Made by a program: the position numbers and the translations under genes | Notes under the pieces: model-generated | Told to the model about the DNA's origin: nothing | The model's database searches: none | Seen by the model: only the letters and a program-made list of their open reading frames with translations | Shown: piece by piece, positions 24,613-33,292 of the stretch | Layout of the letters: the number at the start of each line of letters is the position of its first letter | How positions within the stretch are numbered: position 1 is the first letter of the stretch | NCBI GenBank assembly: GCA_903959905.1 | Contig: CAJBYO010000029.1 | Location: forward strand, 105,518 to 169,517 | Length of the DNA: 64,000 nucleotides | DNA from: an uncultured Bacteroidales bacterium | GTDB lineage: Bacteria; Bacteroidota; Bacteroidia; Bacteroidales; FEN-979 | Direction of reading: 5' to 3'

Positions 24613-26437
24613 GATTCTCAGGCATTTTTTCCTGCTGGCAGCCCTCATGCTTCCGGTCACTCATGCACTGTCACAGTCAAAATTCCTGGCCAGGAAAATT
24701 TCCCTTGATATCCCTTCATGCAGCCTCGAAGTGGCGCTTATTGAGATCGGGAAAGCGGCCAATTTCCGTTTTTCCTATGATGCCGGGATCTTACCGGGAA
24801 AGAGGCTTGTTCGGGTAAACGCCAGGAACATACCTGTTAACACCTTGCTCAGGGATGTGCTGGGTAAGGATGTCGCTCCGAAAGAAATAGGTAACCATGT
24901 GATCCTTGTCAGGAACAATGCAGATACACGGGAGAAACAAGCCTTCCGGGAAATTGTTGTCGCAGGATACATCCTTTCTTCCATCGATCGCAAACCCATT
25001 GTCAGCGCCACCGTCTATGAAATTGAGCAGAAAAAATCGGCAGTGACCAACGGAAAAGGGTATTATAAACTTGTCATCCCTTCCGGCAGGAAGGTAAGGG
25101 GCCTGGCCTTTTGCAAATCGGGGTATGCCGATACTGTAATTTTCATCAGGCAGTCTGCAGAGCAAAGGGTAGATGTGATCCTCAAGCCAGATCGCGACAG
25201 CCTCTCCAGGTTGAGCGCATTGCCGGGGGCGGTCGTTGCCAACCGCACCGACAGCATGAAGCTGGTAAACTGGCTTGTACCCGTTGAAGCGATGGTCAAT
25301 TCTCAGAATCTTGAAGTTCGCACCGCAAGAACGTTCCAGGCATCTGTCATTCCTTACATTGGCACAAACTGGAAAGTTACCGGATCCATCACCAACAGGT
25401 TCTCCCTGAATCTCTTTGCCGGCTACACAGGCGGATTACAAGGTGTTGAAATTGGCGGTTTGCTGAATATCACCCGGAACACCATCAGCGGGTTGCAGAT
25501 AGGTGGCCTTGGAAATATCATCGGGGGAAACGGGAAGGGCTGGCAGATCGGCGGACTATTCAACTTTGACATGGGAAAATTTGCCGGGGTGCAGGCCGGC
25601 GGGCTGTTCAACTACAACCCCGATACCATCACGGGAGTTCAGCTGGGCGGGTTGACCAACATCGTTACCGGTAAAGTGAGCGGGGTTCAGCTGGCTGGAC
25701 TCACGAACATCGTTACCCACGACTGTGATGCCGTGCAGATCAGCGGCCTGTTTAACCTGACCTTGAAGGATGTCAGGAAGGCTCAGGTATGCGGGCTTGT
25801 GAATTATGGGAACAATGTGGACGGGGTGCAGATTGCCGGGTTATTGAATATCGCCCGCAGGCATAGCAGCGGCCTGCAGCTGGCCGGGTTTGTGAATTAT
25901 GCCACCATCCTTCACGGGTTGCAACTTGGGGTTGTCAATGTATCAAACACAGTAGAACGTGGCGTACCGATCGGACTGTTCAGTTATGTACAACATGGAT
26001 ATCACCTTTTTGAGGTGTCGGGGAATGAGATTTTCTACGGAAACCTGGCGTTTAAATCGGGAACGAGGACATTTTACAATTTCATACAGTCGGGGATAGG
26101 CAGCGACTACAAACTGCACGGATCCTATGGAATCGGGACGATCTTTACCCTGACAAAAAAGCTGTCACTGAGCATTGACCTTTCAGCAGGGTTTGTATAT
26201 CATCCGGTTGATACGGTGTATCATGGTTTGCTGTTAAAATGCGCCCCGGCGCTGGAGTACAGGTTTGCGAAGCATTTCGCGCTGTTTGCGGGACCGGCGT
26301 ATAACTTTTTTCTCTTCTCGAAGGGGGCGGCGAGTGCAACGGAGCGGGGGCTTTCGTCGTATGATTTTTATTTTGAATCCACGCAGAATGCGTCGATGCA
26401 GATGTGGTTGGGGGGAGTGGCGGGGGTGAGGTTTTAA
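24596..26437 (+). CDS. STN-domain outer-membrane protein with 16-residue surface repeats (signal transducer candidate)
   Basis: The protein is 613 aa. Signal peptide about 1-27; STN domain 33-106 (ISLDIPSCSLEVALIEIGK, then VRVNARNIPVNTLLRDVLG); carboxypeptidase-regulatory-like domain about 118-198 (VVAGYILSSIDRKPIVSAT). From residue 281 to about 460 come some ten repeats of 16 residues, pattern G-[VL]-Q-[IL]-x-G-L-x-N-[IF], as in LA_2272-type surface repeat proteins. The C-terminal 140 residues look like outer-membrane beta strands ending in Phe. There is no TonB plug or receptor barrel. It overlaps fecR by 17 bp, so STN probably signals to FecR from a non-TonB surface protein. Confidence 0.8.
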   Translation: MVAATRILRHFFLLAALMLPVTHALSQSKFLARKISLDIPSCSLEVALIEIGKAANFRFSYDAGILPGKRLVRVNARNIPVNTLLRDVLGKDVAPKEIGNHVILVRNNADTREKQAFREIVVAGYILSSIDRKPIVSATVYEIEQKKSAVTNGKGYYKLVIPSGRKVRGLAFCKSGYADTVIFIRQSAEQRVDVILKPDRDSLSRLSALPGAVVANRTDSMKLVNWLVPVEAMVNSQNLEVRTARTFQASVIPYIGTNWKVTGSITNRFSLNLFAGYTGGLQGVEIGGLLNITRNTISGLQIGGLGNIIGGNGKGWQIGGLFNFDMGKFAGVQAGGLFNYNPDTITGVQLGGLTNIVTGKVSGVQLAGLTNIVTHDCDAVQISGLFNLTLKDVRKAQVCGLVNYGNNVDGVQIAGLLNIARRHSSGLQLAGFVNYATILHGLQLGVVNVSNTVERGVPIGLFSYVQHGYHLFEVSGNEIFYGNLAFKSGTRTFYNFIQSGIGSDYKLHGSYGIGTIFTLTKKLSLSIDLSAGFVYHPVDTVYHGLLLKCAPALEYRFAKHFALFAGPAYNFFLFSKGAASATERGLSSYDFYFESTQNASMQMWLGGVAGVRF

Positions 26438-26466
26438 GTGTATCTCACGCAGATGGCGCAGGAAAT

Positions 26467-26965
26467 TTCTCGCAGATTTTCGCGGATTACAGCGCAGATT
26501 TGGGCAGATTATAAATGATTATAGTTTGTTGGCGATGCGTTTGATGGCTGTTTGGTCTAACGACAGTGAGTTAAAATTGATCAGTAGGCCTAGCTTTTTG
26601 TCAAGAAGCTTCAGATAGGTGAGCAGTTGCTTGTGATGGATGTCCAACAGTGACTCAACTGATTTAACTTCTACAATTACAAGGTCATTGACCAAAATAT
26701 CAAGACGAAAGCCGAAATCAAACACGATATTCTCGTATTTCATAGGAATACCCACCTGATTGCGTATCTGTAATCCTGAACTCACAAGTTCATACGACAA
26801 AGCGGCCTCATAAACCGATTCAAGCAACCCCGGCCCCAGGGCAGTGTGCACTTTAAAAGCACATCCCCTAATCACATAAGAAATATCATTCTCTCTCATA
26901 ATCTACTTTTTATCATTTTTTAATCTGCCCCAATCTGCGCTTTAATCCGCGCAAATCTGCGAGAA
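26467..26965. mobile_element. 499-bp inverted-repeat element carrying a GxxExxY gene
   Basis: The left arm (26467-26512) and right arm (26920-26965) are 46-bp inverted repeats beginning TTCTCGCAGATTT, complementary at about 41 of 46 positions. They are built from GCAGATT words. The left arm abuts the stop codon of the enclosed gene. Two smaller elements with the same arms (28286-28424, 31779-31919) lack a gene. The layout recalls an autonomous element and its MITE derivatives. No transposase gene or target duplication was identified, so mobility is an inference. Confidence 0.7.
26519..26899 (-). CDS. GxxExxY family protein (PD-(D/E)XK-like fold)
   Basis: The protein is 126 aa. The name-giving motif is GLLESVYEAAL at about residues 24-34. 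The nuclease-like core is GFRLDILVNDLVIVEVKSV, with the Asp and Glu-x-Lys of the PD-(D/E)XK superfamily, followed by HHKQLLTYLKLLDKKLGLLINF. Biochemical function is not established for the family. The gene lies inside a pair of 46-bp inverted repeats, facing opposite to its neighbours and inserted between two paralogous repeat-protein genes. It probably arrived as a unit with the repeats. Confidence 0.9.
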   Translation of the reverse strand: MRENDISYVIRGCAFKVHTALGPGLLESVYEAALSYELVSSGLQIRNQVGIPMKYENIVFDFGFRLDILVNDLVIVEVKSVESLLDIHHKQLLTYLKLLDKKLGLLINFNSLSLDQTAIKRIANKL

Positions 26966-27036
26966 CATTTATACGCTTAATCACCTTTCCCCCCAAAAGG
27001 TAATACCCCCAACCAAAAATATTTTTCCCACCCGAT

Positions 27037-27063
27037 AGGGGTATCCCACCAAATGGTTGTCAT
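27037..27063 (+). promoter_or_regulatory. putative ECF-sigma promoter of the repeat-protein paralogue
   Basis: AGGGGTATC (27037-27045), ten bases, GTTGTCAT (27056-27063), 24 bp before the ATG at 27088. It matches the fecR motif exactly in both blocks and in spacing, while the spacer bases differ. Confidence 0.6.
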
Positions 27064-27087
27064 CAGATAAACCAAACACAAGAAATA

Positions 27088-28269
27088 ATGAAACAGAAGT
27101 TCAAAATGATCATCATGCTTGCCTGGCTCTCAGCGATTGTATTGCCGGGAATGACCCATGCCCAGGATTCAACGGAAATGAAAACCCGGACATTTCAGCT
27201 GGGGTTTGTTACCCCGGTCAGCTCCAACGGACTGAATTCATGGAATGTCGTAAATAAATTCTCCATCAGCATGCTGGCCGGCTATTCGGGAGGTGTTGAC
27301 GGGGTTGAATTCTCAGGACTCGGCAGCGTGTTAAATGGCAGCATGAACGGGGCCCAGTTTGCCGGACTCGGGAATGTCGTCTTCAGTGATGCCAAGGGCG
27401 TGCAGTTTGCAGGGCTCATGAATGTTGTGAAGGGGAATGTCACTGCCGCACAGTTTGCCGGATTGACCAATGTGAACACAGGCCGGGTAATCGGCTGTGA
27501 AATTTCCGGGTTGGCCAATGTCAACACCGATACCATGAGAGGGGCGCAACTTGCAGGAATGGTAAATTTCACCCGCGGGATGAAGGTCACCCAGGTGAGC
27601 GGGTTCGCGAATATTGTCACCGGAAACAACAAGGGTTTTCAGCTCGCCGGTTTTGTAAATGTATCAACCGGTCGGCAGGATGGATGCCAGGTGGCAGGTT
27701 TTGTCAATTATGCCGGAAAACTAAATGGCTTGCAGCTCGGGGTTTTCAACGTGACCGACTCCCTGGAAAAAGGCATCCCGATCGGGTTTCTGAGCTTTGT
27801 GAAAAACGGTTATACCGCTTTTGAAGTGGGGGCTACGGAAACCCTGTATGGTGTAATGAGCTTTAAAACAGGGACAAAGCAGTTTTATAATATTCTCTCA
27901 GTGGGAGGGGGTTCCCGAAATGGGTATTCGCTCTTTGCCTGGGGATACGGGCTTGGTGCGTTTGTCCCGATCGGCAGCAAGGCAGGAATTTCCATCGACG
28001 GCATTTGTTACCAGGTAAATGAAGGGGAATGGTTCACCGACCGGATGAACCTGCTGAACAAACTCAATTTTACCGGTTCCTGGAAACTGGCGAACCACCT
28101 GGCTGTATTCGCAGGACTGTCGTGGAATGTAACCGTATCTGATATCACCGATGTATATGGCGATAAGGTTGTGCCGAACATCGCACCCTGGTCGGTATTT
28201 GATGAAACCTATGACGGACATTTGAATGTGAAGATGTACCCGGGGTTTTCGGCGGGGATCAGGTTATAA
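27088..28269 (+). CDS. secreted surface-repeat protein, paralogue of the STN protein without STN
   Basis: The protein is 393 aa with a signal peptide (about 1-26, ending HAQD). Residues about 60-240 hold ten repeats of 16 residues such as QFAGLMNVVKGNVTAA and QLAGFVNVSTGRQDGC. The section QLGVFNVTDSLEKGIPIGFLSFVKNGY aligns with QLGVVNVSNTVERGVPIGLFSYVQHGY of the STN protein, and both continue into a similar C-terminal strand-rich region. It lacks the STN and carboxypeptidase-like domains. A shared promoter motif suggests co-regulation, perhaps as the output partner of the sensor. Its exact role is unknown. Confidence 0.8.
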   Translation: MKQKFKMIIMLAWLSAIVLPGMTHAQDSTEMKTRTFQLGFVTPVSSNGLNSWNVVNKFSISMLAGYSGGVDGVEFSGLGSVLNGSMNGAQFAGLGNVVFSDAKGVQFAGLMNVVKGNVTAAQFAGLTNVNTGRVIGCEISGLANVNTDTMRGAQLAGMVNFTRGMKVTQVSGFANIVTGNNKGFQLAGFVNVSTGRQDGCQVAGFVNYAGKLNGLQLGVFNVTDSLEKGIPIGFLSFVKNGYTAFEVGATETLYGVMSFKTGTKQFYNILSVGGGSRNGYSLFAWGYGLGAFVPIGSKAGISIDGICYQVNEGEWFTDRMNLLNKLNFTGSWKLANHLAVFAGLSWNVTVSDITDVYGDKVVPNIAPWSVFDETYDGHLNVKMYPGFSAGIRL

Positions 28270-28285
28270 ATTCCCATCGGGTTGT

Positions 28286-28424
28286 TTCTCGCAGATTTTC
28301 GCGGATTACTGCGCAGATTTTAGCAGAAAAATGTTGTTCACTGCCGATGTTACAACCTGGCAAATAATTATAAAAAAAATAATCTGCTTTAATCTGCGTC
28401 TTAATCTGCGAAAATCTGCGAGAA
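28286..28424. mobile_element. 139-bp inverted-repeat element, empty form
   Basis: The left arm begins TTCTCGCAGATTTTCGCGG and the right arm ends with its near complement at 28424. The interior of about 50 bp codes for nothing. The arms match those of the GxxExxY element at 26467. It lies between the repeat-protein paralogue and the DUF2807 gene and can fold into one long hairpin. Confidence 0.75.
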
Positions 28425-28472
28425 AAAATAACCCTAACTATTCAACCCAAACCTAATCTTAAATCATCAACC

Positions 28473-29192
28473 ATGAAATCAAAAATTGTTATTATTATCC
28501 TGGTGGTCATTTCTGCCATCACAATATTCACTTCCTGCGAAAAAATAAAAGGCAAAGGAGAAGTTGTCACGGTGACCCGCACAACCGCGAATTATAATTC
28601 CATTGACCTTGCTATGTCGGCAACGGTTTATTTCACCCAGGGAACTGACTACACACTACAGCTCAGCGGCCAGGAGAATGTGCTGACCCAGGTTGTCACC
28701 GAAGTTGATGGCAATCAGCTGGTCATCCGGGTAAAGGGCGGCGTGATCCTTGGGAGTCATGAGCCCATAAAGGTCTATGTTTCTGCACCCTCCGTTTCAA
28801 AGCTTGCCGTGAGTGGGTCGGGCGACATTTTTATTGACAATGTGCTCACTGCGGAAAAACTTTCTCTCGACGTCAGCGGGAGCGGAAGCATCAACCTGGG
28901 CACTGTTGACCTCGGGCACCTTGTTTCGCACATCAGCGGATCGGGATCCATCCGGGCTGTTTCCGGCACAGCAACACGGGAAGACCTTAACATCAGCGGC
29001 AGCGGAACCGTTGACATTCGCAATGTCGAAGCAGCGACTGTTTATTCAACTACCAGCGGGTCGGGAGAGACTTATATCCATGCCACCACGCTGCTGGATG
29101 TGACCATTTCGGGGAGCGGGAATGTATGGTATTATGGAACGCCGGGGATTAATACGCATATATCGGGGTCGGGGAACGTGAAGAGAATGTAA
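28473..29192 (+). CDS. DUF2807 (GIN domain) lipoprotein
   Basis: The protein is 239 aa. The lipobox FTSCEK puts the lipidated Cys near residue 22. The body is a right-handed beta-helix-like head with repeated SGSG turns (AVSGSGDIFIDNV, DVSGSGSINLGTV, HISGSGSIRAVSG, NISGSGTVDIRNV). This matches the putative adhesin-head GIN domain of Bacteroidota. It is likely exported to the outer membrane. The substrate is unknown. It has an inverted-repeat element on its 5' side and a heptamer array on its 3' side. Confidence 0.88.
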   Translation: MKSKIVIIILVVISAITIFTSCEKIKGKGEVVTVTRTTANYNSIDLAMSATVYFTQGTDYTLQLSGQENVLTQVVTEVDGNQLVIRVKGGVILGSHEPIKVYVSAPSVSKLAVSGSGDIFIDNVLTAEKLSLDVSGSGSINLGTVDLGHLVSHISGSGSIRAVSGTATREDLNISGSGTVDIRNVEAATVYSTTSGSGETYIHATTLLDVTISGSGNVWYYGTPGINTHISGSGNVKRM

Positions 29193-29194
29193 AG

Positions 29195-29396
29195 TGACGG
29201 GTGACGGGTGACGGGTGACGCGTGACAGGTGACAGGTGACAGGTGACAGGTGACAAGTGTCAAGTACCAGATGACGGAAACCGATTCTGTCCGCCAGTCC
29301 GCCAGTCCGCCAGTCCGCTTGTCCGCTTGTCCGCTTGTCCGCCTGTTCACCTGCTCACCTGCTCACCCGCTCACCTGTTCACCCGCTCACCAAGTT
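29195..29396 (+). repeat. compound array: GTGACGG heptamers, then CCGCCAGT/CCGCTTGT/TCACCTGC octamers
   Basis: Positions 29195-29260 carry about nine GTGACGG/GTGACAG units. Positions 29288-29396 carry about thirteen octamers that change stepwise from CCGCCAGT to CCGCTTGT to TCACCTGC to TCACCCGC. The graded change of unit along the array suggests repeated slippage with drift. It fills the DUF2807-TonB receptor spacer. Confidence 0.9.
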
Positions 29397-29418
29397 CTAA
29401 CCCAAACAAACAAAATTC

Positions 29419-31761
29419 ATGCAAAAACTCAAATTGATCATACCACTTATCATTGTTTCAATATCAATCCAGGCACAAACACCGCTGCAGACAATTCGCG
29501 GAAGGGTGATTGATGCCGATTCAAAAACCGGGCTCCCCGGTGCGAATGTGGTTCTGCTTGATGTTGAGCCGATGACCGGCGCAAACACGGATGCAGATGG
29601 AAATTTTGTTTTAGCGAAAGTGCCGGTCGGGCGCCGGAGCCTGCACATCAGTTATATGGGATACAAAACGGTGATCCGGCCGGAGATCATGGTAAGTTCG
29701 GGCAAGGAGGCATTTATCAACGTTGAACTTTCGGAAGATGCGGTTGCAGCAAAGGAGGTGGAGATCAAGGCAACTGTTGATAAAGACAAGCCTATTAATT
29801 CGATGGCCATGATCAGCGCGAGGTCATTCTCGGTGGAGGAGAGCAGGCGGTATGCAGGTTCTGCGGATGATCCCATGCGGGCAGTGTCAAACTTCGCAGG
29901 AGTGGCAGCGAGTCCCGACGTAAACTCCAATGAGATCGTGATCAGGGGCAATTCTCCCAAGGGATTGCTCTGGCGCGTTGACGGGGTTGACATTCCGAAT
30001 CCCAACCATTACGCCTATGTTGGCACTTCAGGCGGGGGACTTACCATGTTCAGCAGCCAGGTGCTTGGCAACTCCGATTTCTATACTTCGGCATTTCCCG
30101 CTGAATACGGCAATGCGCTGTCGGGAGTTTTTGACATGCGTTTCCGGAACGGGAACAATGCAAAGCATGAATTCGCGCTTCAGGTTGGCATACAGGGACT
30201 GGATCTTTCGGCGGAGGGGCCTCTTTCGTCAAAGAAACAGGGGTCCTACCTTTTCAACTACCGCTATTCCATCCTGGCCTTCCTGCAATATATTGATCCG
30301 GGGATGAAAAACAAGGTGCCATCTTACCAGGACCTCTCATTTAAAATAAACCTGCCCGCAGGGAAGGCCGGAACCTTTGCCCTGATCGGCATCGGCGGGA
30401 TCTCCAGGTCGAAGTTTCAGCCCGAACTTGATTCATCGGCATGGAAAACCCTTGAAGACCGAACGAAGTCGCTGCTTAACAACAACATGGGAGCCCTGGC
30501 CATCACACACCAGGTGGCACTTTCACGTAAGAGTTACCTGCGCTCCTATGTTTCAGGCACCTATAACTCGATCGCATTTGAAAGCAGTTACGTGTTGCCT
30601 TCCTATACCCTTCAGCCGCAGCAAAACGTGCAGCAGGACAACTACCGTTTCTCGGCGAGTACAATGCTCAATACCCGGACGGGGCAACGACATACCAACC
30701 GGACGGGGTTAACCTATACGCGGCTTTTTTATAACAGCAACCTGCAGGCGCTGAATCCGTTTACCGGGGTGTACGGACCGATTTACAAGGGGAAAGGCAA
30801 TACGGACCTCATCCAGGCATTCAGTGAGTCAAAAGTTGAATTATCGCGGAAGGTGACGCTGAATGCCGGGCTGCATTTTCAGTATTTTATGCTGAACCGC
30901 CATTACGCAGCAGAACCACGTATCGGAATGCGCTGGCAGGTGTCGGCAAAACATGCGCTGAGCCTGGGATACGGCAAACATTCACAGGTTGAGGATGTGG
31001 GATTGTATCTCACGGATGTAGTGGTCACGCCAGAGATGAATGTGCAGCCAAACCGGAAACTTGATTTCAGCCGTTCACATCACCTGGTATTGGGCTATGA
31101 CTGGCTGATCAAAAGCGACCTGCGCTTCAGGGCAGAAGCCTATTACCAGTACTTGTATGATATCCCTGTGATGCCGGAAAACTACTATTCACTCATCAAC
31201 AGCAGCGGCGGGTTTTACAATGATACCCTCGTAAACGGTGGCACCGGGCACAATGCCGGCATTGACCTGACCTTTGAGAAATTTCTTTCTCACCAGTATT
31301 ATTTCCTGGTTACTGTATCATTGTTTGATTCACGGTACACGGGAGGCGACGGGATTGAACGCAACACGCGCTTCAACACCAATTATGTGGCAAATGTTCT
31401 TGCCGGGAAGGAGTGGACCATCCGGAAGAAGAACATCCTCGGCGTAAATTTCAAAGGTTCAGTTACCGGGGGTGAATGGTATGTGCCTGTTGACCTCGCA
31501 AGTTCCATTCAGCAGCACAGGGAAGTGCTGGATGACAAACAGGCCTACAGGCAGCAGCTGCCTTCCTTCTTTTACCTTGACCTGACACTGACATACCGTA
31601 CAAACCACAGAAAATTCTCGGGTGTCTGGGCTATCCAGGTGAAGAACCTGCTTAACCAGAAGCCTGTGAACGGTTATGTGTACAATGATTTTAACCAGTC
31701 GGTGGAGGAGGTGAAGTCGATGGGGATACTGCCGTTTATCAGTTACAAGATTGAATTCTAA
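29419..31761 (+). CDS. TonB-dependent receptor (no STN domain)
   Basis: The protein is 780 aa with signal peptide about 1-20. The carboxypeptidase-regulatory-like domain at about 25-110 reads IRGRVIDADSKTGLPGANV and ISYMGYKT. The plug domain (about 130-240) contains NEIVIRGNSPKGLLWRVDGVDIPNPNH and EYGNALSGVFDMRFRNG. A 22-strand-type barrel follows, ending in ILPFISYKIEF with terminal Phe. It imports a ligand across the outer membrane with TonB energy. No SusD partner is adjacent, so a siderophore, vitamin or metal ligand is as likely as a glycan. Confidence 0.88.
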   Translation: MQKLKLIIPLIIVSISIQAQTPLQTIRGRVIDADSKTGLPGANVVLLDVEPMTGANTDADGNFVLAKVPVGRRSLHISYMGYKTVIRPEIMVSSGKEAFINVELSEDAVAAKEVEIKATVDKDKPINSMAMISARSFSVEESRRYAGSADDPMRAVSNFAGVAASPDVNSNEIVIRGNSPKGLLWRVDGVDIPNPNHYAYVGTSGGGLTMFSSQVLGNSDFYTSAFPAEYGNALSGVFDMRFRNGNNAKHEFALQVGIQGLDLSAEGPLSSKKQGSYLFNYRYSILAFLQYIDPGMKNKVPSYQDLSFKINLPAGKAGTFALIGIGGISRSKFQPELDSSAWKTLEDRTKSLLNNNMGALAITHQVALSRKSYLRSYVSGTYNSIAFESSYVLPSYTLQPQQNVQQDNYRFSASTMLNTRTGQRHTNRTGLTYTRLFYNSNLQALNPFTGVYGPIYKGKGNTDLIQAFSESKVELSRKVTLNAGLHFQYFMLNRHYAAEPRIGMRWQVSAKHALSLGYGKHSQVEDVGLYLTDVVVTPEMNVQPNRKLDFSRSHHLVLGYDWLIKSDLRFRAEAYYQYLYDIPVMPENYYSLINSSGGFYNDTLVNGGTGHNAGIDLTFEKFLSHQYYFLVTVSLFDSRYTGGDGIERNTRFNTNYVANVLAGKEWTIRKKNILGVNFKGSVTGGEWYVPVDLASSIQQHREVLDDKQAYRQQLPSFFYLDLTLTYRTNHRKFSGVWAIQVKNLLNQKPVNGYVYNDFNQSVEEVKSMGILPFISYKIEF

Positions 31762-31778
31762 TATTTCACGCAGAGTAT

Positions 31779-31919
31779 TTCTCGCAGATTTTCGCAGATT
31801 ACAGCGCAGATTTTAGCAGATTATTTTTTGAATTTATTAACGCTGGGCAAACAGTTTGGAACTTCAAATAAATTTAATCTGCCTTAATCTGCGCTGTAAT
31901 CTGCGAAAATCTGCGAGAA
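31779..31919. mobile_element. 141-bp inverted-repeat element, empty form
   Basis: The left arm (31779-31824) and right arm (31874-31919) are nearly perfect 46-bp inverted repeats of the TTCTCGCAGATTT family, around a 49-bp core without coding capacity. The TCACGCAGA word just outside the left arm also flanks the element at 26467. It separates the convergent TonB receptor and FISUMP genes. Confidence 0.78.
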
Positions 31920-31926
31920 CTTTTTT

Positions 31927-32946
31927 TTAATCTTTACAACACCTCACCGAGAAACCATTCGTTTTAAAGTTGAAATTCCTTGTTATCTCTGCATTGTTTG
32001 CATCCAGCACAAAGTTCCATGCATTAACCGACGCTGTATCCGAAGAAGACCACATGTAGGCTACGTTTCCGATGGAATAATAGGTGCCGTAATTGATCCG
32101 GTAACCTCCCGGGATGGCGTTGAACCCGCTGGTGTTTGTTGCATCTGTATTTGGTGCATACCAGAGCCCGGTTCCGCCTTCGATGGTGCCTGTTGCCTTC
32201 AGTTTGCCACCAGCCGTTGAGTTGCCCCCAAGGAATGCCCCAAGGGTAGCCCATTCTCCATCGGACGGTATATGCCAGCCGGTTGGACAAAGGCCCCGGC
32301 TGTCGTTCAAAGCATGCCAGTTATACAGTCCACCGTAAGTTGAAATGTTTGCATCAAGGTTGTCGTAGGAACAGTAAGCCCCGGTTGCGAGGGTTTTCCA
32401 TGCGTTATCACCAGTTACCTTGGCGATGGCATCGCCATTGCGGTAATGTGTCACCCTGAGATTTGAACCAAGCCATTTCTGGGTTCCGATTGAAACGACA
32501 GTATAAATGTTATCGTCAACATCTTTCACCGTGACCGGGATGATCTTTCCGGTCCTGAATGAAATTAAATTCCCGTATGCTGTGCCGGCACTGTTTACCG
32601 CATAGGCTTTGACATAATATACGGTGTCGGCAAGCAGATTCGTCATGGTGCCGGTAAATGAACCCGTTCCTGTTCCGGCAGCTGTTTTCATATCTGCGGT
32701 TGTAGGTTTGTCATACAGGCTCCAGCAGATGCCTCTCCCGGTTACGGCTGCCCCTCCGTCGGAGGAGATTGTGCCGCCACTCTCCGCGCTGTTTGTGGTA
32801 ATGGAGGCAGCAGGACTGGTGGAGAGAACTGACAGGGTTGGTGCCGGAACCGGTGCAGGTTCTTCCTTTTTTGAGCATCCGCCTGCGATGATGATGGCCA
32901 GGATTCCGGAAAAAAGGAACATCCGGGTGATGAAAAAGATTTTCAT
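31927..32946 (-). CDS. FISUMP-domain lipoprotein
   Basis: The protein is 339 aa. Lipobox IAGGCSKKEE, then a Pro-Ala linker and a fibronectin-III-like segment (TTADMKTAAGTGTGSFTGTM, VYYVKAYAVNSAGTAYG). The C-terminal Fibrobacter major paralogous domain shows VSIGTQKWLGSNLRVTHYRNG, GGLYNWHALNDSRGLCPTGWHIPSDGEW and FSVRCCKD. Such proteins are surface lipoproteins of unknown role. The gene ends only 8 bp from the inverted-repeat element. Confidence 0.9.
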   Translation of the reverse strand: MKIFFITRMFLFSGILAIIIAGGCSKKEEPAPVPAPTLSVLSTSPAASITTNSAESGGTISSDGGAAVTGRGICWSLYDKPTTADMKTAAGTGTGSFTGTMTNLLADTVYYVKAYAVNSAGTAYGNLISFRTGKIIPVTVKDVDDNIYTVVSIGTQKWLGSNLRVTHYRNGDAIAKVTGDNAWKTLATGAYCSYDNLDANISTYGGLYNWHALNDSRGLCPTGWHIPSDGEWATLGAFLGGNSTAGGKLKATGTIEGGTGLWYAPNTDATNTSGFNAIPGGYRINYGTYYSIGNVAYMWSSSDTASVNAWNFVLDANNAEITRNFNFKTNGFSVRCCKD

Positions 32947-33292
32947 AAATATTTTATTGGTTATCAGTGCCTTTTATGATATTACCCGGGATTGCTCCGG
33001 GCAATAATTGGGTTGTGATGGTAAAAATACGACATTTTTTTGCTATATTCGCCATGTATTTGTTACGCTTTCATTTGTTGATTGCCTTTGAAATCCGCTT
33101 CAGGCCTTATGAAAACAGTACCCCACATCCATCCCCTGATGAAAAGTTACAGACGCCTGTACAGTTGTCTGATGTTCTACAATTAAGCTTTTCATGACGT
33201 GGTTCCGGCAATTATTCTACACTGCCGGTGAAACCTTTTGCCCGGATCATTTCTCTTTCTTTCCAGGTTTTGTATCTTTCAAGGATTCAATC
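32947..33292. other. intergenic region between FISUMP and glycyl radical enzyme genes
   Basis: A weak hairpin (CCCGG/CCGGG near 32984-33000) lies after the FISUMP start. A TATCTTTC at 33273-33280 is one base off the -7 consensus and lies 12 nt before the ATG at 33293. Nothing else is recognised. Confidence 0.4.

Noticed and set aside
30350..30373. LPAGKAG peptide in the TonB receptor as an inserted palindromic element
   Set aside because: TonB receptors commonly have a similar native segment (KINLP..KAGTF) here, and the DNA is not a clear palindrome.
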